A stretch of 64,000 nucleotides of DNA from Acidimicrobiia bacterium (lineage in GTDB: Bacteria; Actinomycetota; Acidimicrobiia; ATN3; PSLF01). Shown piece after piece: positions 51,165 through 60,089 of this stretch. Made by a program: the position numbers and the translations under genes. Every line of letters starts with the position of its first letter. Position 1 is the stretch's first letter. Where the stretch lies: positions 124,001 through 188,000 of the forward strand of contig PSLF01000002.1 in the NCBI GenBank assembly GCA_040289475.1, read 5' to 3'. Below the pieces are notes generated by a model. It had not been told where the DNA came from, did not search any database, and worked only from the letters and a program-made list of their open reading frames with translations.

Positions 51165-51255
51165 TAGTTTCCGGTTATACTCCCTGCCAGCTAGGCTGCG
51201 AGAATCTGATAGCCGCCTTTAATTGCGATTGCAACGGTTAGACAGAGGGCGATTC

Positions 51256-52419
51256 ATGGACTTTCAGCTATCTCCCGAATACAGGCAACTCCAGCAGACA
51301 TGTCGGAGAATCGCAAAGGAACGGGTAGCTCCGAGAGCGAGAGAGATAGACGAGTGTGAAGAGTTTCCAAACGACATCTTCGAGACCTTCCGGAGGTCTG
51401 GCCTGTTAGGTCTGGCAATTCCAGAAGAGTATGGCGGATCGGGAGCTGGATGCTTGGGTCTCGTTATCGCTATAGAGGAAGTTGCTAAGTATTGCAACTC
51501 TTCAGCCCTCATCCTTTTGTTGTCGAGATTGCCTACTAGTCCAATCTTGATCGGAGGTTCCGAAGAGCAGAAGAAGCGCTATGTCTCGAAGGTCGCGACG
51601 GGGGAGCTAAAGGGAGCCTTCGCGCTTTCGGAGCCACAAGCAGGCTCCTGGGTTATGGGTATAGAGACCTCGGCGCAAAGAGAAGGTTCAAAGTGGATTC
51701 TGAAGGGGCGCAAGTGCTGGATGTCGGGTGCGACCGTCGCTGACTTCTACGTAGTTTTTGCCAAGACCGATCCTATGAAGGGCCACAATGGGTTCACCGC
51801 TTTCATCGTCGATCGAGACAATGAAGGAGTCTCCATTGGAAGCATCGACCGTAAGCTCGGGGTCAAAGGGGTTCCAACAGCCGAGGTGATCTTCGACGAC
51901 GTGGAACTGGACGACTCCGCCGTTATCGGGTCGGTCGGCGGAGGATTCAAATTGGCTATGAGGTCCCTTAACTCAATGAGGCCTATCGTGGCGGCACGAG
52001 GCCTCGGGCTAGCTGAGGGAGCATTGATGTACGCAACGAAGTACGCAGAGGAACGAGAGGCGTTCGGGGGACGAGTCGCAGACTTTCAAGGCATTCGATG
52101 GACAATTGCAGATTTGGCTGTCCAGATAGAAGCGGCGAGGCTGCTTACGTATCGCGCCGCAGTTATGGTGGATCAGGGACGATATGACAGGACCGACGCA
52201 CCTTACCTGTCGATGGCGAAGTACTTTGCAACCGAGGTAGCAGTAAAGGCGGCAAACGAGTGCTTGCAAATGATGGGAGCGGCGGGCTACATGAAGGACC
52301 ACCCCATGGAGCTTTACTACCGGGACGCCCGCCAGCTGACTATCGTGGAAGGGACGAGCCAAATCCAGAAGAACCTTATCGCAGCCGGTGTGATAGCCCG
52401 CGACCTCTGGTGGGATTAG
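51256..52419 (+). CDS. Acyl-CoA dehydrogenase
   Basis: ATG 51256 (MDFQLSPEYRQLQQTCRRIA) follows AGAGGGCG and is preferred over an upstream TTG. The 387-residue protein has the family's FAD and substrate motifs: IPEEYGGSGAG, FALSEPQAGSWVMGIETSAQ, the beta domain, REAFGGRVADFQGIRWTIAD and VEGTSQIQKNLIA at the C-terminus. It differs from the copy at 33224 in sequence and has the short-chain length class. Its neighbours (trpD, amidase, CoA transferase) do not define a substrate, but with the CoA transferase it may serve catabolism of a small acid. Confidence 0.93.
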   Translation: MDFQLSPEYRQLQQTCRRIAKERVAPRAREIDECEEFPNDIFETFRRSGLLGLAIPEEYGGSGAGCLGLVIAIEEVAKYCNSSALILLLSRLPTSPILIGGSEEQKKRYVSKVATGELKGAFALSEPQAGSWVMGIETSAQREGSKWILKGRKCWMSGATVADFYVVFAKTDPMKGHNGFTAFIVDRDNEGVSIGSIDRKLGVKGVPTAEVIFDDVELDDSAVIGSVGGGFKLAMRSLNSMRPIVAARGLGLAEGALMYATKYAEEREAFGGRVADFQGIRWTIADLAVQIEAARLLTYRAAVMVDQGRYDRTDAPYLSMAKYFATEVAVKAANECLQMMGAAGYMKDHPMELYYRDARQLTIVEGTSQIQKNLIAAGVIARDLWWD

Positions 52420-52441
52420 CAAAAAACATTTCGCGAAATCG

Positions 52442-53503
52442 GTGGCAGAGGAGCTGGGAGTTGTGGGTGATTGGGCTCGAATCTTAGAAGCGCTGACTTG
52501 TGGGCAATCCCTGGGACGACAGGGAGCTGCCGACGCTATGCGATCGGTCATGGCTGGCGAGGCCACCTCCGCACAGATAGGTGCATTTCTTGCCGCCTAT
52601 CGGTGGCGCCTGCCTTCCGCAGCTGAGCTCGCAGGTATGGCAGAGGCAATGCTGGCTGCCGCCGAGCGTGTACATCTCGGAGCAGGCCTTTTGGATACAT
52701 GCGGAACCGGAGGGGATCGCTCGGGAACCATCAACGTGTCGACGATCTCAGCGTTTGTAGCAGCAGGAGCCGGCGCTATGGTGGCTAAGCACGGCAACAG
52801 GGCTGCTTCTTCAAAATGCGGCTCGGCCGATCTACTTGAAGCACTTGGGGTCGAGATCAATCTGGGCCCAGTGGAGGTAAAGCGTTGCTTTGAAGAGGCA
52901 GGAATCTGCTTTTTGTTCGCTAGAAGATTCCATCCTGCAATGCGCTACGTTGCCTCGGTTCGTCAGGAGCTGGGAATTCCGACGGTGATGAACATATTGG
53001 GTCCACTTTGTAATCCTGCGGGAGCGCAATATCACTCTATGGGTGTAGCGGATGCGACAGTGGCAGAGCTGATCGCCGAGACGATTCGCCTGTTGGGGCG
53101 TGGGCGGACGTTGCTGTTCTACGGACGTGATGGGCTCGACGAAATTTCCCCATCATCGGAGTCGGTCGTTTATGAGATCGACAACTCCGAGATAGCTCAG
53201 TACACCATAGACCCGAGGCGACTAGGTTTTCCGACGCATTCGATACAGGATGTAGCAGGAGGCTCTCCCGAGCAAAACAAAGAAATACTGGAACGAATTC
53301 TCGCTGGCGAGAGATCGCCTGCGGCTGACTTTGTAATTCTGAATTCGGCTGCCGCTCTTGTTGCCTGTGGCATGGCTTGCTCTTTCGAAGAAGGTGTCGA
53401 AATGGCCCAGGTTTCCGTCGAAGAAGGCAAGGCAGCGGGCAAGGTAGATGCACTTATAGCCGCTTCACAAAGAGCTGCCAAAGAAGGAGGCACCGTTTCG
53501 TAG
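52442..53503 (+). CDS. trpD: Anthranilate phosphoribosyltransferase
   Basis: TrpD joins anthranilate to PRPP in tryptophan synthesis. The 353-residue protein has the diagnostic motifs LLDTCGTGGDRSGTINVSTI and KHGNRAASSKCGSADLLEALG, and the N-terminal helical domain (GEATSAQIGAFLAAYRWR). GTG 52442 is taken as start; GTG 52463 is an alternative. As in mycobacteria (Rv2192c) it is separate from other trp genes and lies near a pimB-like gene. It converges with the amidase, 13 bases apart. Confidence 0.95.
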   Translation: MAEELGVVGDWARILEALTCGQSLGRQGAADAMRSVMAGEATSAQIGAFLAAYRWRLPSAAELAGMAEAMLAAAERVHLGAGLLDTCGTGGDRSGTINVSTISAFVAAGAGAMVAKHGNRAASSKCGSADLLEALGVEINLGPVEVKRCFEEAGICFLFARRFHPAMRYVASVRQELGIPTVMNILGPLCNPAGAQYHSMGVADATVAELIAETIRLLGRGRTLLFYGRDGLDEISPSSESVVYEIDNSEIAQYTIDPRRLGFPTHSIQDVAGGSPEQNKEILERILAGERSPAADFVILNSAAALVACGMACSFEEGVEMAQVSVEEGKAAGKVDALIAASQRAAKEGGTVS

Positions 53504-53516
53504 ACGAGACGGGGAT

Positions 53517-54968
53517 TTACTGATATGCCAACGGGGCGAACTTGGGCCACGGGTTTGCCTGCTCGTATCTGTAGGCGATTTGAAGCAAAGTGCCGTCGGA
53601 GAATCGCGGTCCGGCTATCTGGACTCCAACCGGCAAGCCATTTGAGTCAACCCCCGCTGGCACACTGATTGCGGGATTCCCTGTCAGGTTGAATGGGTAA
53701 GTGAACGGTATTACTCCAAACGGCCCCACTCGTTTGCCGGCGATATCGTTAGGAATGCTACCTTCGGCAGGAATGGCTGTAGTAGCGGTTGTCGGTGTGA
53801 ATAGAAAGTCCACATTCTCGAACAGCCTTGCTTGAGCCTCGACTAGCTGACTCACCCGCTCTAGTGCTCTCCCTACATCTTCCAGCTTTAGGGTCTTTGT
53901 CATCTCGATCGATAGTTGTACGGGCGGCGTCAAATCCTCATAGCGATCTGGAAGATACGGTTGTAATTCATAAGCAAGCTCGACGCTTCCAAGGATACTC
54001 CAGGCCTTGGCCGGGTCCTTGAATGGAACATCTACCTCAATCAATTCGAGGGATGTAGCTTCGCAAGCAGCCTCTGCGGCTTTACGCGCTATTCGGGCTA
54101 CATCGGGATCACAAACACCGAAGCCCATCGTTTCGGACCATCCCGCTCTCAGACCCTTAGGGAGGTCGATCTCGAGGCGCGCTTCGAACTCAGGTTGGAC
54201 AGGATAGGTATCGGGATCCAGAGGTGATGGACCGGCTGTCACGTCTAGGTGGCGGGCTACATCTCTGACGCAGCGCGCCAAACATCCGAGAACCGAGGCG
54301 TGTGAAATGCTGAAGTACCCGGGTCCATGTGGAATCAGGCCGCGGGTAGGCTTGTGTCCAACGAGTCCACAAAAGGATGCCGGGATTCTTGTAGAGCCCC
54401 CACCGTCTGAGGCAGTGCCAAGAGGTACTATTCCAGCTGCTACTGCTGCGGCAGATCCACCCGAAGATCCTCCAGGGGACCGATCGAGATTCCACGGATT
54501 TCTCGTAATTCCGTGAATCTTGGATCGCGTGAAGAAAGTGGACCCGAATTCTGGGGTAGCAGATTTACCTATCACGATGGCCCCGGCACGTTTTACCCGT
54601 GCAACATGAGTAGAGTCGTTGGTTGCAATAAAATCCTTGAAAAGAAGAGACCCTCTGGTCGTCGGGAGGCCCTCTGCATCCTCGAGGTCTTTAACTAAAA
54701 TTGGAACCCCTGCTAGGCCTCCGGGATCCCGGCCCGAGGCGATAGCCGAGTCGATGGATTCAGCTGCTCTACGAGCTCTCTCGTAGTCGGAAGCGACAAC
54801 CGCGTTGATGCTGGGGTTCAAAGTTTCGATACGTTGAATTGCTTCGTCGAGGACTTTCGAAGCGCTCAATGAGCCTTGCCGAATTGCATCGGCAAGCTGC
54901 CATGAATCGAATTGCCAAAGGTTTTCCGGTGGATTCGTAGGAGAGCTCGAAGGGGTTCTGGTGGCCAC
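53517..54968 (-). CDS. Amidase-signature enzyme
   Basis: The 483-residue protein has the full amidase signature: catalytic Lys in PILVKDLEDAEG, the Ser-rich segment SPGGSSGGSAAAVAAGIVPL, then SDGGGSTRIPASFCGLVGHK, which holds the nucleophile and the cis-Ser. The family hydrolyses amides to acids and ammonia. It is not GatA, because no gatB or gatC is present and the C-terminal part differs. Near two amide/amino-acid-type transporters it could process imported amides. No signal peptide. Confidence 0.9.
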   Translation of the reverse strand: MATRTPSSSPTNPPENLWQFDSWQLADAIRQGSLSASKVLDEAIQRIETLNPSINAVVASDYERARRAAESIDSAIASGRDPGGLAGVPILVKDLEDAEGLPTTRGSLLFKDFIATNDSTHVARVKRAGAIVIGKSATPEFGSTFFTRSKIHGITRNPWNLDRSPGGSSGGSAAAVAAGIVPLGTASDGGGSTRIPASFCGLVGHKPTRGLIPHGPGYFSISHASVLGCLARCVRDVARHLDVTAGPSPLDPDTYPVQPEFEARLEIDLPKGLRAGWSETMGFGVCDPDVARIARKAAEAACEATSLELIEVDVPFKDPAKAWSILGSVELAYELQPYLPDRYEDLTPPVQLSIEMTKTLKLEDVGRALERVSQLVEAQARLFENVDFLFTPTTATTAIPAEGSIPNDIAGKRVGPFGVIPFTYPFNLTGNPAISVPAGVDSNGLPVGVQIAGPRFSDGTLLQIAYRYEQANPWPKFAPLAYQ

Positions 54969-55259
54969 TTGAATCTACGCTCCTTTCTTCTGTAATACGC
55001 TGGTTAATACGGTGGCTCGGCAACTTTTGGGGACTCTGCATTTCCGCTTTAGCTCTTGCTCGGGTAACCTCGTAACGGCTGAAGCATCCTACATGACCTT
55101 ACAGGTTGGCGAGCGCGCGGCGACAAACGGGCTAGAAGCATCGGAGGTATCGAAATTCGGTTCAGGTGCAGGAATTGTGGCAACCTAACTCGATTCGATG
55201 TTCTAGAGCGCCGCAGGACACGGTCGTACTATCACTTCTCGCTTGGAGGGGAGCTCAGT
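54969..55259. other. 291-base divergent spacer
   Basis: It lies between the amidase (minus) and a small CxxC gene (plus) and must hold the promoters for both directions. I see no well-spaced promoter pair, repeat or RNA structure that I can support. Confidence 0.4.
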
Positions 55260-55406
55260 GTGGAAGACTCCGAGGAGTTAGAAAGGAAGATAGAGAGAAT
55301 AACTTGTCGTTGGTGCCAGACTTCTGGTGGCATAGAGGAGTTTCGCTTCGATCAGGGAGAGTCGGGATCAGACGAGTCACCGTCAGAACGGCCTGGTTGC
55401 CATTAA
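55260..55406 (+). CDS. Small CxxC protein, unknown
   Basis: GTG 55260 opens a 48-residue frame behind a strong ribosome-binding site (GGAGGGGAG, 55245-55253, spacer 6). The peptide is acidic with CRWC in the middle and a final Cys (RPGCH), so a small zinc-binding or redox protein is possible. It ends 35 bases before the CoA transferase start. The good ribosome-binding site is the main evidence for translation. Confidence 0.42.
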   Translation: MEDSEELERKIERITCRWCQTSGGIEEFRFDQGESGSDESPSERPGCH

Positions 55407-55441
55407 GTTTTGTTGATTGATCAAGAGAAGAAGGAGGGACG

Positions 55442-56605
55442 GTGAATAATCCGTTGGAAGGAGTAAGAGTATTGGATCTTACCCGGCTGCTTCCAGGAGG
55501 ATATTGCACCCAACTCCTGGCTGACTTGGGAGCCGATGTAATCAAAGTAGAAGAGCCCGGGCGCGGGGATTACATCCGCTGGTCTCCCCCCATGGTAGGA
55601 GACTACTCGGCTGCTCACTGGGTGCTTAACCGGAACAAGAGATCGATCACTCTAAACCTAAAGCATCCAAAAGGGCGACAACTGCTGTTGGAACTGTGTA
55701 AGACGGCCCAAGTTTTCGTAGAAGGCTTTCGTCCTGGTGTCATGTCCAAGCTGGGCCTCGCCTACGAAGATGTCTCTGGGGTGAACCAGTCTATTGTTTA
55801 CTGCTCGATTAGTGGATACGGACAGAGCGGACCTTACGGGCAAAAAGCAGGCCACGACATCAACTACATCGGCTATGCGGGGGTTTTGGGATTCACAGGT
55901 ACTCCGGATGGTACACCAGTGCTGCCGGCGGTGCAGATAGGCGATTTGGGTGGGGGCGGCACTATTCCCGCCGTAGGCATCCTAGCCGCGCTGTACAAAG
56001 CAGGGCGCGATGGAAAGGGCGAATACATTGATGTTGGAATGATGGACGGGGTCGTCTCCTGGCTGTCCATTCATGCAGCCAAGTATTTCGGAGGGGGCGG
56101 TGAACCTACCTGGGGAAGCGAGGTTCTCAATGGTTCGGTTCCCTGCTACAACCTTTACCGATGTAAGGATGGCAAATGGATCACGGTCGGCGCTCTCGAA
56201 CCTCAGTTCTGGCAGGCGTTTTGCGAAGGCATAGGCCGAGCAGACTTGATTGGAAGCCAGTTCAAAAGAGAGGCGATTTCTGAAGTCCAGTCCGTGATCG
56301 AATCCAAGCGCAGAGACGAGTGGCTGAACATATTCGAGCAGTATGATGCCTGCGTGGGTCCTGTGCACTCCATAGCAGAGGCTTTGAGCGACCCTCAAGT
56401 GCGCCACCGTGAGATGGTGGTGACCCAACCGCTTTCCTCCGGAGGGTCACTTGAGACATTGGGGACACCTATAAAGTTCGGAGACGGTGTCCAAAAGAGA
56501 TTTTCTTCAGCGCCAAAACTGGGAGAACACAACTCCGAAGTTCTTGCCGAGGTGGGGGTGTCCGATACCGAGATCGAGAGCCTAAAGGAAGAAGGTGTTA
56601 TCTGA
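55442..56605 (+). CDS. CaiB/BaiF family CoA transferase
   Basis: GTG 55442 follows AGAAGGAGGG. The 387-residue class III CoA transferase has RVLDLTRLLPGGYCTQLLAD, the LGADVIKVEEPGRGDYIRW segment that binds CoA, NKRSITLNLKHPKGRQLL, and GHDINYIGYAGVLGF, whose Asp is the expected nucleophile carrying the acyl-anhydride. It moves CoA between organic acids, for example in alpha-methylacyl-CoA or carnitine-type routes. The pimB-like gene starts before its stop codon (overlap 11 bases). Confidence 0.93.
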   Translation: MNNPLEGVRVLDLTRLLPGGYCTQLLADLGADVIKVEEPGRGDYIRWSPPMVGDYSAAHWVLNRNKRSITLNLKHPKGRQLLLELCKTAQVFVEGFRPGVMSKLGLAYEDVSGVNQSIVYCSISGYGQSGPYGQKAGHDINYIGYAGVLGFTGTPDGTPVLPAVQIGDLGGGGTIPAVGILAALYKAGRDGKGEYIDVGMMDGVVSWLSIHAAKYFGGGGEPTWGSEVLNGSVPCYNLYRCKDGKWITVGALEPQFWQAFCEGIGRADLIGSQFKREAISEVQSVIESKRRDEWLNIFEQYDACVGPVHSIAEALSDPQVRHREMVVTQPLSSGGSLETLGTPIKFGDGVQKRFSSAPKLGEHNSEVLAEVGVSDTEIESLKEEGVI

Positions 56606-57794
56606 GAGCGCCGAAGGCAGTGAGGTTCGGGCACGACTAGGCGTAATAACGAACGATTTCCCCCCAAAACTTGGGGGAATTCAGAGTTACTTCCTTTCTC
56701 TTTTCGAATCTTTAGGTCCAGAGGAAGTAATCGTTGTAGCGCCTCGCGTGGAGGGCTGTGAACGTTTCGATCGGCGGTGTCCTTTTGAGGTTGTGCGCAT
56801 TGCCACACCCCCCGAGGCGCTCTTACCCACTCCTAAGACGGCCAAACTGGTAGCTGGTCTGCTGAAGAGTCGGGGTGTAGACATTGTGGGACTAACTTCG
56901 ATGGTTCCCCTTATACCTCTGGGAGTACGCACAGCCACTCTGTGCGACTCTCCACTAGTGGTGTGGCACCACGGGGCCGAAATTGCTTCCTTAGCTCGCA
57001 TTCCGTTTTCACGAATAGCGCTGGGAAAATATGGGCGCAAAGTAGATGTGCACTTTGTAGTGAGCAACTGGACCGGATCAGTGGCCAGACAGGCGTTCGG
57101 AGAGGGGGCCGATATTCGTTTGATGAGGTTCGGTGTAGATGCGGACCGTTTCCATCCTGTGTCTTCTGACGACGAAAAAATGCGCAAACGAAGCGAGATC
57201 GGTGTCGCAAATGGGGACGCCGACCCACTTTTGCTGTCGGTAGGCCGCCTAGTAAAGAGGAAGGGAAACGACGTCTTGGTTTCGGTTGTGACGTTGATGA
57301 AATCTCGATATCCAAAGTGCTCCCTCGTTATAGCAGGGAGGGGTCCGGATCGTCAGCGTCTCGAAAAACTGGTAGCCCAGAGCCCGGTGTCCGAGAAGAT
57401 TCAGTTTTTAGGAGCTGTGGATGGCGATATGCTTCCAGACCTCTACCGATGCGCCGACATCTTCGTCGCTCCGATCCGCTCAAGGTTTTTTGGGATAGAA
57501 GGTGAAGGATTGGGAATCACGTTAGTCGAGGCGGCAGCAAGCGGTCTCCCCGTTGTAGCTGGGCGTTCTGGCGGGACTCCAGAGGCCGTACTGGATGGAA
57601 TTTCGGGTTTTGTCGTAGACGGCGCAGATCCTTACGAGGTGGTCGCTGCAATCGCTCGCATCGTAGTCGACAAAGATTTGCGCAGGGCGATGGGAACAAA
57701 GGGACGAGAATTCGTTCAATCGGAGTTTTCCAGATCGAAAATGGCTCATGTGTTCAGGGCAGCCGCTAGAGATGTTTTAGACAGGACTGGTTGA
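56595..57794 (+). CDS. GT4 glycosyltransferase, PimB-like mannosyltransferase
   Basis: The protein begins LGVITNDFPPKLGGIQSYFLSL, the acceptor-binding start shared with mycobacterial PimB' (GDP-mannose:PIM1 mannosyltransferase). The C-terminal half has the nucleotide-sugar region: SVGRLVKRKGNDVL, GAVDGDMLPDLYRCADIFVA and GLGITLVEAAASGLPVVAGR with the E-x7-E motif. It would add mannose to phosphatidylinositol monomannoside or another lipid at the inner membrane face. The nearby trpD and SRPBCC-ArsA genes match the mycobacterial neighbourhood of Rv2188c. GTG 56595 follows AAGGAAGAAG. Confidence 0.83.
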   Translation: MLSESAEGSEVRARLGVITNDFPPKLGGIQSYFLSLFESLGPEEVIVVAPRVEGCERFDRRCPFEVVRIATPPEALLPTPKTAKLVAGLLKSRGVDIVGLTSMVPLIPLGVRTATLCDSPLVVWHHGAEIASLARIPFSRIALGKYGRKVDVHFVVSNWTGSVARQAFGEGADIRLMRFGVDADRFHPVSSDDEKMRKRSEIGVANGDADPLLLSVGRLVKRKGNDVLVSVVTLMKSRYPKCSLVIAGRGPDRQRLEKLVAQSPVSEKIQFLGAVDGDMLPDLYRCADIFVAPIRSRFFGIEGEGLGITLVEAAASGLPVVAGRSGGTPEAVLDGISGFVVDGADPYEVVAAIARIVVDKDLRRAMGTKGREFVQSEFSRSKMAHVFRAAARDVLDRTG

Positions 57795-57812
57795 GCTCTG
57801 GGTCTATATCGG

Positions 57813-58247
57813 TTATCTGGTAATACCGATAACGCAAACGAACAGCTTGCGCGCCCTCGGCCTGTCGTCGCAGTCTATGAGCACCGGCGTTTGCCACGTC
57901 CCTACAAGAATTTCGGAGTTCACGACTGGTAGCTGAAGCGAAGGTCCGAGCAAGGACGCGCGCAAGTGCGCGTGGCCATTGGTGTCGTGATTCACGACAT
58001 TGTGACGATAGAGATGGCTGGCGGGAACCCACGAGTCGAGGAATTCCTTAAGGTCTGCCTGTGTACCGGGTTCCAGTTCCATAGCCGTGAGTGCACATGT
58101 AGTGTGAGGAACAAATACCGATACGATTCCCTCCACTACTCCCGAGCTTTTGACAACCGATGAGATGTGCGTATAGATGTCTACGATGTCGTTGTTTCCC
58201 TTGGTCGAGATCGACAATGTCTGGCTATATGTTTTGAACTCGCCCAT
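57813..58247 (-). CDS. yjbQ: YjbQ/UPF0047 family protein (secondary thiamine-phosphate synthase)
   Basis: The 144-residue protein shows the UPF0047 pattern: VSVFVPHTTCALTAMELEPG, the His-rich NVVNHDTNGHAHLRASLLGPS and GTWQTPVLIDCDDRPRARKL. The family is an enzyme-like fold that has weak thiamine-phosphate synthase activity in E. coli; the physiological substrate is unsettled. It converges with the PimB-like gene, 18 bases apart, and its upstream region is shared with the divergent gene at 58495. Confidence 0.92.
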   Translation of the reverse strand: MGEFKTYSQTLSISTKGNNDIVDIYTHISSVVKSSGVVEGIVSVFVPHTTCALTAMELEPGTQADLKEFLDSWVPASHLYRHNVVNHDTNGHAHLRASLLGPSLQLPVVNSEILVGTWQTPVLIDCDDRPRARKLFVCVIGITR

Positions 58248-58494
58248 CGGAACCTTTCCCCGTACGGAAGATCTTCCTACCCTAGAACTCGAGCAGTGAA
58301 TCTAGCATCGGACAGCCACAGAGTAACGCATTGTGATAAATGCTTCCGGACGAACCCGTTGGGTAAAAGCCCTCGGGATAACACCTTGGGGCTGGCTTTG
58401 TTGTGCTGTGTAGCGGACAAGAGCGGTTCACCATAGCAACGGAAACTCGGCCCTTAGTCGTATGTACTTGACAAAGCAAAGGGGGCTTTGAGAG

Positions 58495-58971
58495 ATGGAA
58501 CAGATGAGAAGTGACATAGCGCAATCCGAGGTCTCTAGTGGGCAGGAATCTACCGACACCACAGACGACGCTAAAGTGAGCGGGAGTCAGAGTCGTGTAG
58601 TAGAGGTGAGGCGAAAGCTTGACAAGGTTCCGACCAACCCATCCGGCGCTGTCGAAGCTGTCAAAGCATGGATCGTGAGGCGAGACGGTGTAGACTCTGC
58701 ACTCTGTATCGAAGAAGCTGTGAAGGTGAATCTAGCCGCGAGACACGTTGCCGTACCCGATGAAATACTTTCCAAAGGCTGGTATGCGGAGCCTAGAAAG
58801 GCAGGGGGATGGGTAGTGGGTTTTCGGTTTATAAGCGGAGGACAGCCACGTAGCGCAGAGTGGGTGGTAGACGACGTTCGCCGTGAGGTAAAAGCCGCTA
58901 ACACATATGCTGAAGAGTTGGAGTGGGTAAAAGCCGAACCTTCGAGGGAGACCCGATCAGATCGAGCCTGA
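58495..58971 (+). CDS. Unknown 158-residue protein
   Basis: ATG 58495 follows GAGAG. The first ~45 residues are Ser/Thr/Asp-rich and disordered; the rest is a compact domain with alternating charge (EVRRKLDKVPTNPSGAVEAV, KAWIVRRDGVDSALCIEEAV, AGGWVVGFRFISGGQPRSAE). It has no signal peptide or membrane helix. I do not recognise a family. Its 3' end overlaps the queG start by 49 bases, so the two are likely co-expressed. TTGACA at 58469-58474 lies just upstream of the start without a matching -10. Confidence 0.65.
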   Translation: MEQMRSDIAQSEVSSGQESTDTTDDAKVSGSQSRVVEVRRKLDKVPTNPSGAVEAVKAWIVRRDGVDSALCIEEAVKVNLAARHVAVPDEILSKGWYAEPRKAGGWVVGFRFISGGQPRSAEWVVDDVRREVKAANTYAEELEWVKAEPSRETRSDRA

Positions 58972-60038
58972 GCCAGCACATTCGAGTCATCGCACGCCGT
59001 GCAGGCCTCGATGTCGTGGGCTTTTCCAGAGCTAAGCCGTATTCAGAAACCGCTCAAGTTATCGAGGAACGAAAGAAGGCGGGGCTTTTCGGCAAGCTTG
59101 GGTTCACAACGCGAGAGCCTTGGATATCATGCGATCCCACAGCTTCTCTACGAGGAGTACGCTCGATCATTACCTGTGGGCTGTACTACTACTGTGATCC
59201 GCCCCCTAAACCATTCAGTACTGCAGCTCGCATCGCATCCTACGCGCGGCGAGACTTTTATACCGAGCTACGTAAAGGTTTGGAAGCTGTGGCCGTAGCA
59301 TTGAGGGAACGTGGCTTCGAGGCTGTCGTGATGGCTGACTCGAATCGTCTTACCGACCGGCCTCCCGCTGTTGAGGCAGGTTTGGGGCGATACGGGAAGA
59401 ACTCGATGGTTATAACGCACACTCATGGATCCTGGGTATTGTTGGGGTCTGTCTTGACTACAGCAGAACTCCCAGAGGGATCTCCTTCGAAGCCGGATTG
59501 CGGCCCGTGCCGCGCCTGCATGGTGAGATGCCCGACGGGTGCGATCGTCGCCGAGGGAGTAATCGACGCGCGCCGATGCATTGCGTATTTACTCCAAGCC
59601 TCTGGACCAATCCCTGAGGAGTTTCGCGGGGCTGTAGGCGACAGACTCTACGGTTGCGACGACTGCCAGAGCTGCTGTCCGTTAAACAAGGAGACCTCTA
59701 TGCAGGATGACAGCGCGAAGCACCAACATGTTAGGGCGTTATCTGAAGAAAGCGTCCAAGCCGCGACTTATGAAGATTTTTGGGTCGACGCACGCTGGGT
59801 ACTGCGGGCATCAACCCAAGTACTGAAGGAGCGTTTTGGACATTTTTACGTTCCGCGTCGAGATTTCGACTATCTTCGTCGAAATGCTTTGGTCGTACTC
59901 GGAAACTGCGGAGGGCAGGGCGATCTAAAGGCAGTAGAGGCGTTCAAGGGCTCACCGAAGCGCCTCCTTAGGGAGCACGCCGAGTGGGCTGTACGGCAAA
60001 TTAGACGCCGGCTATCACAAGCTCACGTTGTTTCTTAG
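58923..60038 (+). CDS. queG: Epoxyqueuosine reductase
   Basis: QueG performs the last step of queuosine tRNA modification, reducing epoxyqueuosine with cobalamin and two 4Fe-4S clusters. The 371-residue protein has RAGLDVVGFSRAKPY at the start, EAGLGRYGKNSMVIT, and two cluster motifs: CGPCRACMVRCPTGAI and YGCDDCQSCCPLNKE. GTG 58923 is the first usable start, since the next in-frame GTG lies within the conserved VVGF. It overlaps the preceding gene by 49 bases. No other queuosine genes are in the window. Confidence 0.93.
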   Translation: MGKSRTFEGDPIRSSLSQHIRVIARRAGLDVVGFSRAKPYSETAQVIEERKKAGLFGKLGFTTREPWISCDPTASLRGVRSIITCGLYYYCDPPPKPFSTAARIASYARRDFYTELRKGLEAVAVALRERGFEAVVMADSNRLTDRPPAVEAGLGRYGKNSMVITHTHGSWVLLGSVLTTAELPEGSPSKPDCGPCRACMVRCPTGAIVAEGVIDARRCIAYLLQASGPIPEEFRGAVGDRLYGCDDCQSCCPLNKETSMQDDSAKHQHVRALSEESVQAATYEDFWVDARWVLRASTQVLKERFGHFYVPRRDFDYLRRNALVVLGNCGGQGDLKAVEAFKGSPKRLLREHAEWAVRQIRRRLSQAHVVS

Positions 60039-60089
60039 GCCACGTTGAAGGAACAAAGCCGGTTTTTGCATCAGATGAAAAGTTAAAAG

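Noticed and set aside
57816-57838. Inverted repeat ATCGGT...ACCGAT between convergent genes
   Set aside because: It lies within the yjbQ coding end, is imperfect inside and has no T-run.
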